A DNA stretch of 64,000 nt from Neptunicoccus cionae (GTDB lineage: Bacteria; Pseudomonadota; Alphaproteobacteria; Rhodobacterales; Rhodobacteraceae): contig NZ_BMKA01000004.1 in the NCBI RefSeq assembly GCF_014643735.1, forward strand, positions 1 to 64,000, in the 5' to 3' direction. The translations under genes and the position numbers were made by a program. This document shows, in pieces, positions 27,250 through 37,316 of the stretch (position 1 is its first letter; every line of letters begins with the position of its first letter). The notes under the pieces were generated by a model that had not been told where the DNA came from, did not search any database, and saw only the letters and a program-made list of their open reading frames with translations.

Positions 27250-28419
27250 ATGGCGGATTTATCGGGATTGTTTGTGGTGTCTGTGGAACAAGCCGTGGCA
27301 GCCCCCTATGTGTCTGCCCGTCTGGCAGAGGCCGGCGCCCGTGTCATAAAGGTCGAACGTCCCGAGGGAGATTTCGCCAGAAACTACGACGCACTTGTTC
27401 ACGGAGAAAGCGCCTATTTCGTCTGGCTCAATCGCGGCAAGGAAAGCGTCTGTCTTGATCTGCGCGATGACAAGGACAAGGCACTGCTGTCAAAGCTGAT
27501 CGCCCGCGCAGACGTTTTCATCCAGAACCTCGCCCCCGGCGCAATCGAACGTTTGGGCTTTGCGCCAGAGGCACTGCGGGCGGAAAACCCACGTCTGATA
27601 ACCGTATCCATCAGCGGTTACGGCGAAGACGGGCCGATGGCGGATCGCAAAGCCTATGACCTGCTGGTGCAAGCGGAAAGCGGTCTGTCTGCGATCACCG
27701 GAAATGAATCCGGTCCTGCCCGTGTCGGTGTGTCGGTCTGTGATGTGGCCTGCGGGATGACCGCCTATCAATCGGTTCTTGAGGCGCTTATCGCCCGGGG
27801 CACCAGCGGCGAGGGGCGGCATCTGTCGATCAGCCTGTTCCACGCGCTTAGCGACTGGATGAACGTGCCCTATCTGCAATATGCCTACGGCGGCAAAACA
27901 CCAGCGCGGGCCGGACTGTCCCATCCCACCATCGCGCCTTACGGGGTGTTCACCTGTGCGGACGGCGGTCAGATCCTGCTGTCGATCCAGAATGAACGGG
28001 AATGGATAAGGTTCTGTTCGGACGTTCTGGGCGATGACACGCTGGCCACCGATCCCCGCTTTGCCACCAATGCGCTGCGGGTTGAAAACCAGCCGGTACT
28101 GGATGGTCTTGTCGCTGGCGCTTTTGCTCTGCGCGAAAGGGCAGAGGTTGCGCGGATACTCGACGATGCGGCGATTGCCTTTGGTCAGGTATCTACGATG
28201 GAAGATCTGGCCGCGCATCCGCAGAACCGTTTTGTCACTGCGGACACGCCCTCGGGCCCTGTACGTCTTTTGGCACCGGGCACCCGGATCAACGGGGAGT
28301 CCCGTGACTTTGGCCCCGTCCCCGCGCTTGGTGCGCATACCGAAGCCCTGCGGGATGAGTTTTCATCTCCTGCAAAGCACACTAAACCAAAGCCTGAAAC
28401 CGGAGAAAACTTGACATGA
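27250..28419 (+). CDS. CaiB/BaiF family CoA-transferase (class III)
   Basis: A 389-residue family III CoA-transferase, recognisable by VSVEQAVAAPYVSARLAEAGARVIKVE, the NRGKESVCLDLRD stretch and an aspartate in the AYDLLVQAESG region at the acyl-aspartate position. It moves CoA between carboxylic acids. The ATG at 27250 follows GAGGA. It overlaps the downstream acyl-CoA dehydrogenase by four bases, so the pair likely activates and then oxidises one organic acid. Similar pairs act on branched or dicarboxylic acids; substrate not defined. Confidence 0.88.
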   Translation: MADLSGLFVVSVEQAVAAPYVSARLAEAGARVIKVERPEGDFARNYDALVHGESAYFVWLNRGKESVCLDLRDDKDKALLSKLIARADVFIQNLAPGAIERLGFAPEALRAENPRLITVSISGYGEDGPMADRKAYDLLVQAESGLSAITGNESGPARVGVSVCDVACGMTAYQSVLEALIARGTSGEGRHLSISLFHALSDWMNVPYLQYAYGGKTPARAGLSHPTIAPYGVFTCADGGQILLSIQNEREWIRFCSDVLGDDTLATDPRFATNALRVENQPVLDGLVAGAFALRERAEVARILDDAAIAFGQVSTMEDLAAHPQNRFVTADTPSGPVRLLAPGTRINGESRDFGPVPALGAHTEALRDEFSSPAKHTKPKPETGENLT

Positions 28420-29585
28420 CCCTGCCCACCAGCGCCTCCCCCAACCATGACGATTTGCGCAGCGCGCTGCGTGCCTTATGTGCCGGTTTCGCCCCAGAAT
28501 ACCACCGCAAGCACGCTCAGGACGGGACGTATCCATCAGAATTCATCGACGCGTTGACCCGCGATGGCTGGCTGGCTGCGATGATCCCAGAAAGCTATGG
28601 CGGCGCAGGGCTGGGCCTGACCGAAGCCTCTGTCATCATGGAAGAAATCAACCGTGGTGGCGGAAATGCAGGCCATTGCCACGGGCAGATGTACAATATG
28701 GGTACGCTCTTGCGCCACGGTTCGGACGCCCAAAAAGCCCGCTATTTGCCGGACATCGCATCTGGCAAGCTTAGGCTTCAATCCATGGCCGTGACAGAGC
28801 CGACGACCGGAACGGACACCACCAAGATTAAAACCACTGCACGCCGTGACGGGGATCGCTATGTGATCAACGGCCAGAAGGTCTGGATCAGCCGGCTGGA
28901 ACATTCCGATCTGATGATCCTGCTGGCACGCACCACCCCGCTGGCAGAGGTGAAAAAGAAATCCCATGGGATGAGCATCTTTATTGTCGAACTGTCAAAA
29001 GCGCTTGGTCAAGGGATGGATATCCTGCCGATCCGCAACATGGTCGGGCATGAAACCCACGAGGTCTTCTTTGACAATCTGGAAATTCCCGCCGAAAATC
29101 TGATCGGCGAGGAAGGCATGGGCTTTCGCTATATCCTTGACGGATTGAATGCTGAACGAACCCTGATCGCTGCGGAGTGTATCGGGGACGGTTACTGGTT
29201 TCTGGAACATGCCGCAGATTATGCCAACGAACGGGTGGTCTTTGATCGCCCCATCGGGCAAAATCAGGGCGTGTCTTTCCCCCTTGCGCGGGCCTATGTG
29301 AATGTCGAAGCTGCCAATCTTATGCGTTTTGAAGCCTGCCGCCGGTTTGATGCCCAAGAAGACTGCGGGGCGCAGGCCAATATGGCAAAGCTGCTGTCTG
29401 CCGATGCGTCTTGGGAGGCGGCAAATGCATGTCTTCAAACCCACGGCGGCTTTGGCTTCGCTGAGGAATACGACATCGAACGCAAATTCCGCGAAACACG
29501 ACTCTATCAGGTTGCGCCGATTTCAACCAACCTTATCCTAAGCTATGTGGCAGAGCATGTGCTCGGTTTGCCCAGATCTTTCTAG
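28416..29585 (+). CDS. Acyl-CoA dehydrogenase
   Basis: A 389-residue FAD-dependent acyl-CoA dehydrogenase. Family signatures: AVTEPTTGTDTTKIKT, the KVWISRLEHSD region and near the C-terminus QTHGGFGFAEEYDIERKFRE. It introduces a double bond next to the CoA thioester and passes electrons to ETF. Translationally coupled to the CoA-transferase. It ends eight bases before the convergent LysR gene. Confidence 0.9.
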   Translation: MTLPTSASPNHDDLRSALRALCAGFAPEYHRKHAQDGTYPSEFIDALTRDGWLAAMIPESYGGAGLGLTEASVIMEEINRGGGNAGHCHGQMYNMGTLLRHGSDAQKARYLPDIASGKLRLQSMAVTEPTTGTDTTKIKTTARRDGDRYVINGQKVWISRLEHSDLMILLARTTPLAEVKKKSHGMSIFIVELSKALGQGMDILPIRNMVGHETHEVFFDNLEIPAENLIGEEGMGFRYILDGLNAERTLIAAECIGDGYWFLEHAADYANERVVFDRPIGQNQGVSFPLARAYVNVEAANLMRFEACRRFDAQEDCGAQANMAKLLSADASWEAANACLQTHGGFGFAEEYDIERKFRETRLYQVAPISTNLILSYVAEHVLGLPRSF

Positions 29586-29593
29586 GGGATTGG

Positions 29594-30538
29594 CTATTCC
29601 GGCGTCCAGACCAGCTCTCCTTCCCAAATCCCACGCCCGACCATTTCAGCGGCGACTTTCAGGGTCATCTTTTCAATAGCAGCACTCGCGCGGGTTTGGG
29701 TGCGCAGCGGGTTCTTCACCAGATACACGGGCCGTGAAATCGTCGGGTCAACAATCGGGGATTTTAGCAGCTTGCCTTCTTGGACATAGTCATGGCAGGC
29801 CGCAGGTGCAAAGATCGAAAACCCCGACCCCCGCGCGACCAGCTCTTTGATCTGGGTCATCGCGTCCAATTCTGTCACCACATTCAGGCTGACACCGCTT
29901 TGTGCGGCGGCCTCTTCAACGATCCGGCGCAGGCCGTGGGGTTCGCCCGGAAGGATCAGATCCAACTGCTCTAGGGCTTTCAGGGGAACTGCGGCACCGG
30001 GTGGGGTGTCTAAGGGCCAAGCATCCGGTGCCGAAAAAAAGTAAAGTTGCTCGTTCAGCACATGGGTGGCGTGCAATCGGGATATGTCTTTAAGGTCATA
30101 GAGAAAGCCGATTTCTACTGTTTCGTCCTCAATCCACGACTTTATAAAACCGCTCATCGCTTCACTAACCCGCAGGCGGACCTGCGGCAGTTCCAGACGG
30201 ACAGTTTCAGACAGGGGCACCGACATGACCATAGAAACCGACGGCGGCATTCCGAAGTGGACTTTACCCGCCACATGCTGACCTGTTTCGCGCAATTCGG
30301 TCACGCAGCGCGACATCGCCTCGCAGATCTCCTTGGCGTGGCGTAGCAGCAATTCGCCCTCGGCAGTTAGGGTGGAACCACGCGGGGACCGGACCACCAG
30401 CTGAACCTGCAGATCTTGTTCCATGTTCACCAAATGCTGGGACAGCGAGGGTTGTGCAATGTTCAGACGCAATGCCGCAGCCGACACAGAGCCGGTTTCT
30501 GCAATTGCGATGAAATACCGAAGCTGGCGAATATCCAC
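29594..30538 (-). CDS. LysR family regulator
   Basis: A 314-residue LysR protein; HTH in SVSAAALRLNIAQPSLSQHL. The GTG at 30538 gives VDIRQLRYFIAIAE, the family N-terminus, and follows GAAGGAG. The effector domain resembles the NAC/Cbl-like branch regulating catabolic genes. It converges on the CoA-transferase/dehydrogenase operon and is a candidate regulator of it. Confidence 0.88.
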   Translation of the reverse strand: MDIRQLRYFIAIAETGSVSAAALRLNIAQPSLSQHLVNMEQDLQVQLVVRSPRGSTLTAEGELLLRHAKEICEAMSRCVTELRETGQHVAGKVHFGMPPSVSMVMSVPLSETVRLELPQVRLRVSEAMSGFIKSWIEDETVEIGFLYDLKDISRLHATHVLNEQLYFFSAPDAWPLDTPPGAAVPLKALEQLDLILPGEPHGLRRIVEEAAAQSGVSLNVVTELDAMTQIKELVARGSGFSIFAPAACHDYVQEGKLLKSPIVDPTISRPVYLVKNPLRTQTRASAAIEKMTLKVAAEMVGRGIWEGELVWTPE

Positions 30539-30635
30539 GAAGGCTCCTTCAATAGGCGGTGACCGGACGATCCCGCGCCCTGCCCTTTCCAATTTAGACC
30601 AAAACGGCCACTTCACCTGAATAGAATGCAGAGGC

Positions 30636-31181
30636 TTATTCGGCAATCGCTTCGAAAACAGAGGTCATTTCAGCCAAACTGCGCGGATTATCGGTTAGCT
30701 GTAGCTGGAGAAGATAGCGGAACGCGCCGTCCAACCGCAGATACAACAGTTCTTTTTGCGCGCGCGTGTCTGCAAAGGGGCTCACCATTTCGATCAACTG
30801 ATCTTCGATAGAACCAACCACCGGCACAAAGGTATTATCGAACATTGCCTGATTACGGATATCATACCAAAGCCGGTGCAATTCAGCTTCTCCGGCGTTT
30901 GTCTCGGCCATCGCGTGACAAAATGCGGTCCTTATATCTTTGCGTGTCGATAGTCCTTGCACAGCCGCAATGATCGTTTCGACAAAGGCACTTTTGTACT
31001 GCTGGACACAATAGATCAGCAGCTCGTCGTTATCTTCAAAGTAGTAGTGCAGACTGCCCATAGACATGTCCGACTGGGCCGCAATATTGCGTAAGGTGGT
31101 GCGCACATACCCATAAAGCCTTAGCGCATTGATCGCGCTCTGGGCGATTTCGCGTTTCCGGCTTTCGCGCTTGTAAATCAT
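30636..31181 (-). CDS. TetR family regulator (BetI-like)
   Basis: A 181-residue TetR protein. The HTH is within residues 10-50 (VRTTLRNIAAQSDMSMGSLHYYF). The C-terminal domain resembles BetI-type ligand domains. It is divergent from the peptide transporter operon and lies next to an eight-base perfect dyad, so it may repress both itself and that operon. Confidence 0.85.
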   Translation of the reverse strand: MIYKRESRKREIAQSAINALRLYGYVRTTLRNIAAQSDMSMGSLHYYFEDNDELLIYCVQQYKSAFVETIIAAVQGLSTRKDIRTAFCHAMAETNAGEAELHRLWYDIRNQAMFDNTFVPVVGSIEDQLIEMVSPFADTRAQKELLYLRLDGAFRYLLQLQLTDNPRSLAEMTSVFEAIAE

Positions 31182-31494
31182 CGCGGTGATTGAACTGCTG
31201 CCGCAACGCCAAGCGCGGCAGACCTGCGCATGAAATCACAGCGAGAGTTTTTTTTGGCCTCAGATGCACGGTCGACAGTTTCTTGTTTAACCATATACGA
31301 TTGAAAAATACATTCATTTTCAATTTTTTAATGACAAATTGCGCAAAAATTTTGGAAAGCCATATAAATCAAAAACGGAAGGCTTTCACCGAAAATCGAC
31401 GCCTAAACTCAGATTGTTATTTTTCTACCAATTCTACTCAATAATGATAGAGTGGCACCATATTTCTGATTCTAACCACGGAAAGAGATTGATT
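31182..31494. other. Divergent control region between TetR and peptide-transporter operon
   Basis: About 310 AT-rich bases. It holds the perfect dyad listed separately and the ribosome site GGAAAGAG of the binding-protein gene. Upstream in-frame codons exist before 31495 but lack ribosome sites. Confidence 0.5.
31300..31324. promoter_or_regulatory. Perfect dyad, candidate TetR operator
   Basis: ATTGAAAA (31300-31307) and TTTTCAAT (31317-31324) are perfect eight-base arms nine bases apart, lying in the gap between the TetR gene and the peptide-transporter operon. Position and symmetry fit a TetR dimer site. Confidence 0.5.
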
Positions 31495-32994
31495 ATGATC
31501 AATGCCAAGGGACTGGTGATCGTCACGTTCGCGACTGCCACACTCGCCGGAGGTGCGATTGCGCAGGACATCGTTCGCATCGCTTCGCCTAACAAAGTTA
31601 CGACGCTTGACCCGATTGCATCCGCAGCGGCGGGGAATATCGAAGCGTTCGGCCAGCTATACGCGCGGCTGCTGCGCAAGGACGCAGAAGGCAAATTGCA
31701 GCCTGCTCTGGCAGAAAGCTGGACAGTCTCGGATGACGGGCTGACCTATACGTTTGAGCTTCGGGACGCGAAGTTCTCGGACGGTTCAGAAATTACCGCA
31801 GAAGACGTTGCCTTCAGCCTGAACCGTGTCGCCAAGGACGAAGCTTCGGCCTATCCTGCGGCCTATGCACCGGTTTCCGCGTTCACGGCGGTCGATGAAG
31901 ATACGGTTTCTCTGACACTCGATTACCCAAGCGCACCGATGCTATCCTATATGGAAATTTTTAACGCCGGTATCGTCAGCAAGGATGATGTCGAAGCCCG
32001 CGGCGAAGATGCTTTCGCCGCTGATCCCGTGTCCTCCGGTCCGTTTATGGTAGACGTCTGGAAACCAAATGACCGCCTCACCCTTAAGGCAAATCCGAAT
32101 TACTGGCGGGAAGGCTATCCCAAAGTGGCCGGCGCCGACCTGATCGAGGTTCAGGACGATAACACCCGCACATCCATGATGCTTGCCGGCGAAATTGACG
32201 CCAACCGCGGCGTTCCTTTTGCTCAGGTGGATGAAGTTGATGCCAGCGATTCTGTGAATGTGCCGCTGTCCCCGTCTACGCTGATCTACGGCGTGATGCC
32301 AAACCACACCAAACCGCCGTTTGACAATCTGAATGTGCGGAAGGCTGCGGCAATGGCGCTGAACCGCGAGGCAACGACAAAGGCGATGACCCTTGGCAAA
32401 GCGGTTGTGGCGAACAGCACCCTGCCAAACGCGCTGACCTATCACAATGCTGACATCGCCCCGCCCGCTTACGATCCGGCGGCAGCGCGAGAGTTGTTGG
32501 AGTCCGAAGATGCGCTTGGGGCTGAAATCACCCTGATGATCACCCCGACCTTTGAACAGGCTGCTACCCTTCTGAAAGCACAATGGGACGCTGCAGGCTT
32601 TAAAACGACCGTCGAGCGTGTTGACGGTGGCCTGTGGTGGGATCGCCTGACTAAGGGTGATTATCAGGTGACAATCAACTGGTGGTACAACGAAACCGAG
32701 GATCCCGATCTGGCAGTTCGTTGGGCCGTTTGTGGCAGCTGTGGTAACAATTCCTACTACACTAACTACAACAACGAAGATGTAAACCAGATGGTAGAAG
32801 ACGCCCTGCGCGAACAGGACGATGCCAAACGTGGTGCGCTGTATAAGGAAATCCAGCGTATTTCCACCGAAGAACTGGCGCAAATCCCGCTTTACTATCC
32901 TCCGTTTGCCAATGCCTATTCCACACGGATCAAGGGCCTGACCCTGACACCGGCGCTGCAATGGACACTGGAAGAAACAGAGATCGTTAACTGA
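31495..32994 (+). CDS. Peptide ABC transporter substrate-binding protein (DppA/OppA family)
   Basis: A 499-residue family 5 solute-binding protein with a signal peptide ending GGAIAQ (about residue 22). Landmarks: VTTLDPIASAAA, SWTVSDDGLTYTFELRDAKFSDG and the conserved NYWREGYPKV. It binds peptides or similar amide compounds in the periplasm. First gene of an operon with two permeases, a fused ATPase, RpiR and a DmpA-type aminopeptidase; the last suggests peptides, possibly with D- or beta-residues. Confidence 0.92.
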   Translation: MINAKGLVIVTFATATLAGGAIAQDIVRIASPNKVTTLDPIASAAAGNIEAFGQLYARLLRKDAEGKLQPALAESWTVSDDGLTYTFELRDAKFSDGSEITAEDVAFSLNRVAKDEASAYPAAYAPVSAFTAVDEDTVSLTLDYPSAPMLSYMEIFNAGIVSKDDVEARGEDAFAADPVSSGPFMVDVWKPNDRLTLKANPNYWREGYPKVAGADLIEVQDDNTRTSMMLAGEIDANRGVPFAQVDEVDASDSVNVPLSPSTLIYGVMPNHTKPPFDNLNVRKAAAMALNREATTKAMTLGKAVVANSTLPNALTYHNADIAPPAYDPAAARELLESEDALGAEITLMITPTFEQAATLLKAQWDAAGFKTTVERVDGGLWWDRLTKGDYQVTINWWYNETEDPDLAVRWAVCGSCGNNSYYTNYNNEDVNQMVEDALREQDDAKRGALYKEIQRISTEELAQIPLYYPPFANAYSTRIKGLTLTPALQWTLEETEIVN

Positions 32995-33050
32995 TCCAAC
33001 GCTCCGGCTTGTCAGATCGGCAGGCCGGAGACCTTTGGCGGAGCATACCC

Positions 33051-33989
33051 TTGAAAATATTACGTTTCATCGTCTCCAGATTGCTGCAATCTGTGCCGGT
33101 TTTGCTGGGTGTCAGCATCGTGACATTCCTGCTTATGGTGAACACCCCCGGCGACCCGATCCGCCTGCTTGTCGGCGTCCGTGCCTCTGACGAGACTATC
33201 GCGATCATCCGCGACCGCTATGGTCTCGATGATCCGATCCTCTCGCAGTATTTCACCTACCTTGGCAATTTGGTGCAGGGCGATCTCGGCGCTTCCTTAC
33301 GCTTTAAAGTGCCTGTGTCCGAACTGGTTGCCCAATTCTATCCGGTCACTTTGTTCCTTGTCGTCTATTCAATCGTGCTGATCCTGCCCCCGGTGATCCT
33401 GTTGTCTGTGTGGTCTGCAAAACGGCCGAACGGTCCGGCCGACCAGATCATCCGCATTGTCGGCGTCATCGGTCTGGCGATGCCTGTGTTCTGGGTCGGC
33501 TTGCTGTTTGCCCGCTTCTTTGGCGTCACGCTCGGCCTGTTTCCGGTTAGTGGTTTTGGCACAACAATCCCCGAGCACTTTCTCCACTTGTTCCTGCCCT
33601 CCCTGACAACTGCCATCTGGGTGGTGCCTATCCTGACCCGCAACCTGCGATCTGCGCTGTTGGATGAAATGAACCGCGATTATGTGACCGCTGGTATGTC
33701 CAAGGGGCTTGGCGCGCCGCAAGTGTTCCGTACCCATGTTTTTCCCAACTCTTTATTGCCCACGCTGAACCTGTTCGCCGTGATCGTGGCCTACCTGCTG
33801 GGCGGTTCGGTCATTGTTGAAACCGTTTACGCCGTGCCCGGTATGGGAAAACTCATGGTCGATAGCATACTCGCGCGAGATTATTTCGTTGTTCAAGGGG
33901 CCACGCTGGTCTTTGCCCTGACAACCATCGTCGTAATGCTGGCTGTAGACATTCTGTCCGCCCTCATCGATCCGAGGATCAACACATGA
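33051..33989 (+). CDS. Peptide ABC transporter permease (DppB type)
   Basis: A 312-residue permease with about six helices and the DppB-type conserved loop (GLGAPQVFRTHVFPNSLLP). The TTG at 33051 follows GGCGGAG at good spacing; a TTG at 33009 lacks a ribosome site. Overlaps dppC-type gene by four bases. Confidence 0.9.
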   Translation: MKILRFIVSRLLQSVPVLLGVSIVTFLLMVNTPGDPIRLLVGVRASDETIAIIRDRYGLDDPILSQYFTYLGNLVQGDLGASLRFKVPVSELVAQFYPVTLFLVVYSIVLILPPVILLSVWSAKRPNGPADQIIRIVGVIGLAMPVFWVGLLFARFFGVTLGLFPVSGFGTTIPEHFLHLFLPSLTTAIWVVPILTRNLRSALLDEMNRDYVTAGMSKGLGAPQVFRTHVFPNSLLPTLNLFAVIVAYLLGGSVIVETVYAVPGMGKLMVDSILARDYFVVQGATLVFALTTIVVMLAVDILSALIDPRINT

Positions 33990-34789
33990 AGCTGTCACCG
34001 ATGTTTGTTTGCGGCGCCACACTGGTCGCGGTGTGGAGCCTGATTGCCCTCGCAGCGCCCTTGCTTGCGACCCATGATCCTTACGCTATCGACTTTGAGG
34101 CACTTCTTGCCCCGCCAAGTGCAGACCACTGGTTTGGCTCTGACAATGTGGGACGCGATACCTACAGCCGTGTGATCTATGGCTCGCGGCTTGCGCTGTA
34201 CATCGGGCTGCTCGGAGTGATTGCGCCGATGATTATTGGTATGACCATTGGTCTGCTGGCAGGGTATTTTGGCGGCTGGGTCGATACGATTGCCATGCGT
34301 GTTCTGGACATTACCGTGCCATTTCCGTTTTTTGTGCTGGTCTTGTCCATTGTTGCGGTTCTCGGGCCAGGGATTGAGAATTACTTTATCGCGCTGGCAC
34401 TGGTCGGCTGGGTTGGATATGCGCGACTTGCGCGGGCCGAGGCCATTGTCCTGCGCAGTTCTGAATTCGTTCTCGCAGCGCGAACGATGGGATTTTCCCA
34501 CCCCTACATCCTGTTCCGCCACGTTCTGCCCAACGCCATGTCACCGGTGGTGGTTTATATGATGACGGATGTCACACTGGTGATCCTGTTTGGCGCGGCA
34601 CTCGGCTTTTTGGGGATGGGGGTTTCTCCGCCCGCTGCGGAATGGGGCGTGATGATTGCCGAGGGACAGATTTACATTTCTTCGGCGTGGTGGATCAGTT
34701 TCTTCCCCGGGCTGGCAATGGTGCTGATCGGTGTCGGTTTTGCCCTGATGGGTGACGGACTGGCCAAAATGCTGAGGATCGAACGATGA
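33986..34789 (+). CDS. Peptide ABC transporter permease (DppC type)
   Basis: A 267-residue permease with the DppC N-terminal segment ending in HWFGSDNVGRDTYSRVIYG and the EAA-like loop AARTMGFSHPYILFRHVLPN. It partners the DppB-type permease. ATGA overlaps link it to both neighbours. Confidence 0.9.
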   Translation: MKLSPMFVCGATLVAVWSLIALAAPLLATHDPYAIDFEALLAPPSADHWFGSDNVGRDTYSRVIYGSRLALYIGLLGVIAPMIIGMTIGLLAGYFGGWVDTIAMRVLDITVPFPFFVLVLSIVAVLGPGIENYFIALALVGWVGYARLARAEAIVLRSSEFVLAARTMGFSHPYILFRHVLPNAMSPVVVYMMTDVTLVILFGAALGFLGMGVSPPAAEWGVMIAEGQIYISSAWWISFFPGLAMVLIGVGFALMGDGLAKMLRIER

Positions 34790-36390
34790 ACCCCTTACTG
34801 TCTGTGCGCAACCTGTTCGTACGCTTTGGCGAGACCCTTGCCGTTGACGATGTCTCTTTCGATCTTCCCAAAGGCGGTGCCTTAGGTATCGTCGGCGAGA
34901 GCGGGTCCGGAAAGTCTGTCACATGCCGTGCGCTGATGAAACTCTTGCCCACCACGGCCCTTGCGAAAGGCGAGATCAATTTCGACGGGCAGGATATTCT
35001 GGGGGCGTCCGAAGCCACACTGAACACCCTGCGGGGCAAACGCATTGCGATGATCTTTCAAAGCCCTGCGTCTCATCTTGATCCGCTGATGCGGATCGGG
35101 GACCAGGTTGCGGAAACCCTGCGCAAACACACAGACCTTAAAGGCCGCGCCATTCACCAAGAGGTCCTGCGCCTGTTGGATGTGGTGCGCATTCCCGAAC
35201 CGGAACGCTGGGCGCAGGCCTATCCGCATCAGTTGTCTGGCGGGATGAAGCAGCGGGCAATGATCGCTGGTGCGCTCGCGTGTAAGCCTGATTTGCTGCT
35301 GGCGGATGAACCGACAACGGCGCTTGATGCGACCGTGCAAAAGAGCGTTCTGGACCTGTTGGTGGACCTGCGCAAATCCCAAGGTCTGTCGATGATCTTC
35401 GTCAGCCATGACCTTGGCGCAGTAGCGCGGGTGTGCGAAGATGTTATCGTGATGCGGAAATCCCGCGTGGTTGAAACGGGCAAGACCCGCGAAGTTATTG
35501 ACGCACCGCAGCATGAATACACACAGATGTTGATCGCGTCCCACCCCGATCGCCTGACATTGCACACGCCGCAACCCGTCCCCCAAGCCACCCCCCTGAT
35601 AGAGGCCCGCGGGATGCAGATCAGATATGGTGGCGGCGGGTTGATCGACATCCTCACCAAACGCGCTGGCGGCTTTCTGGCTGTGAAAGGCGCTGATTTT
35701 ACCGTGCAACCCGGAGAGACCCTTGGCATTGTCGGGGAAAGCGGATCAGGCAAAAGCACAATGGCGCGTGCACTGGTGGGGCTGGTGAAACCTGCCGCAG
35801 GCGAAATCTTGTTTGAGGGCGCACCCGCCAAACCATTGGGGCGCAATCGGGCTGCCTATCTGCGCGATGTGCAACTGGTTTACCAACACCCCTACGAAGC
35901 CTTGTCCCCACGGATGCGCATCCGCGACGCCATCGCCGAACCGCTACGCCGCCACAAACTCTGCCCTGCGCAAGAGGTTCCCGCACGGGTTGCCGATCTG
36001 ATGGCGCAGGTCGATCTGGACCCCACACTCGGGGACCGACTGCCTGCGCAGCTATCGGGTGGACAGTGCCAACGGGTCGCGATTGCGCGGGCGCTGGCGA
36101 TGGACCCGCGGGTTCTGATCGCGGATGAAGTCACTTCGGCACTGGACGTAACCCTGCAAGCGCAGGTAATGGATCTTTTGATCCGGCTGCAAAAGGAACG
36201 GGGATTGACGATGATTTTTATCAGCCACGATCTCGCTGTGATCCGCCGGTTGTGCAATTCCGTGATTGTGATGCGGCGGGGCGAAATCGTCGAAGCCGGC
36301 CCGACCGGTCAGGTCTTTGACGATCCGGCACAAGAATACACGCGCACCCTGATTGATGCGATCCCGAGACTAGAAGCAGCGCATCCATGA
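34786..36390 (+). CDS. Fused peptide ABC transporter ATPase (DppD-DppF)
   Basis: A 534-residue protein with two complete ABC domains. Domain 1: Walker A GESGSGKS near residue 37, signature LSGGMKQR, Walker B LLLADEPTTALD. Domain 2: GESGSGKST near residue 315, signature LSGGQCQR, Walker B VLIADEVTSALD, where the usual catalytic DEP reads DEV but the glutamate is kept. In most systems DppD and DppF are separate; here one chain supplies both sites. Confidence 0.92.
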   Translation: MNPLLSVRNLFVRFGETLAVDDVSFDLPKGGALGIVGESGSGKSVTCRALMKLLPTTALAKGEINFDGQDILGASEATLNTLRGKRIAMIFQSPASHLDPLMRIGDQVAETLRKHTDLKGRAIHQEVLRLLDVVRIPEPERWAQAYPHQLSGGMKQRAMIAGALACKPDLLLADEPTTALDATVQKSVLDLLVDLRKSQGLSMIFVSHDLGAVARVCEDVIVMRKSRVVETGKTREVIDAPQHEYTQMLIASHPDRLTLHTPQPVPQATPLIEARGMQIRYGGGGLIDILTKRAGGFLAVKGADFTVQPGETLGIVGESGSGKSTMARALVGLVKPAAGEILFEGAPAKPLGRNRAAYLRDVQLVYQHPYEALSPRMRIRDAIAEPLRRHKLCPAQEVPARVADLMAQVDLDPTLGDRLPAQLSGGQCQRVAIARALAMDPRVLIADEVTSALDVTLQAQVMDLLIRLQKERGLTMIFISHDLAVIRRLCNSVIVMRRGEIVEAGPTGQVFDDPAQEYTRTLIDAIPRLEAAHP

Positions 36391-37316
36391 GCAGCATTCA
36401 ACCAGAGCTGACAGGTACTGTGCTTGAACGGGTTGCTCGGGCTAGCAACCTGTCCAAAGCCGAAAGCACCGTTGCACGCTGGGTGGAAACAGACCTGATG
36501 GATGTGCCGATTGATACAGCAGGTGAACTCGCGAAATACGCCGGTGTCAGCGAAATGACCGTGACCCGATTTGTACGCCGCTTGGGATATAAAAACTTTA
36601 AGGCGTTCATGAGCGCGGTCAACGCTGACCTGCGCTCGGAGATCGTATCGAGCAGCGCCTTACGCCAGTTGCGCGTTGCCATTCCGCTCACCACCGAGGA
36701 CGAACTTTCCCGCCAGTTGGAGTTAGAGATCGAGGCCATCGTGGAGGTATACCGCCTTGCAAGCACCGATCAGTGGCACGCGGCTATGGATACCGCGATG
36801 CAGGCCCGTTACATCAAGGTTTGCGGCTTTCAGGGGTCAATGGGGCTTGCGATGGATTTCGCAACCCGTCTGAAATACGCCCGCTCCGGTGTGCGATATG
36901 TACCCGGCACCAGCGGTAACTGGTCCGAGATTTTTGAGGACGATGTAGAGGACAGTTGCGTCATCCTTGTGGACACTGTGCCCTACGCCGAAACCTCGCT
37001 CAAGATTGCAGAGCTATGCTTGCGCCGCTCTATTCCGCTGGTGACGGTCACAGATCGTTTTGATCCTTGGCCAAGACAGTACACGCCCCATGCCCTGTCT
37101 GTTAGCACCGTCACCAAAACCTTTCTGGACAGTACCGCCGGACTGTCCGCGCTATTGAACCTGATGCTGAACGGCATGACGGCCCGCGCCGGAAAATCCG
37201 CAAACGAGCGGATTGAAAAGATGGGCATGCTCGGCCAGCATTTCGCCGCCTACACCTTTGAACCGGGCACGCAAACACGCCCGCTGCAAAGCGACAAAAG
37301 AGAGAAACCAGAATGA
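36387..37316 (+). CDS. RpiR/MurR family regulator with SIS domain
   Basis: A 309-residue regulator. The N-terminal HTH_6 (residues about 15-80) includes AGVSEMTVTRFVRRLGY; the C-terminal half is an SIS domain, which normally binds phosphosugars. It sits inside the peptide transporter operon between the ATPase and aminopeptidase genes with ATGA overlaps on both sides, so it probably controls this operon. An SIS ligand might point to amino-sugar or muropeptide cargo. Confidence 0.88.
   Translation: MSSIQPELTGTVLERVARASNLSKAESTVARWVETDLMDVPIDTAGELAKYAGVSEMTVTRFVRRLGYKNFKAFMSAVNADLRSEIVSSSALRQLRVAIPLTTEDELSRQLELEIEAIVEVYRLASTDQWHAAMDTAMQARYIKVCGFQGSMGLAMDFATRLKYARSGVRYVPGTSGNWSEIFEDDVEDSCVILVDTVPYAETSLKIAELCLRRSIPLVTVTDRFDPWPRQYTPHALSVSTVTKTFLDSTAGLSALLNLMLNGMTARAGKSANERIEKMGMLGQHFAAYTFEPGTQTRPLQSDKREKPE

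Noticed and set aside
31942-32961. A long open frame antisense to the peptide-binding protein
   Set aside because: A shadow of a clear solute-binding protein; no domain or start signal.
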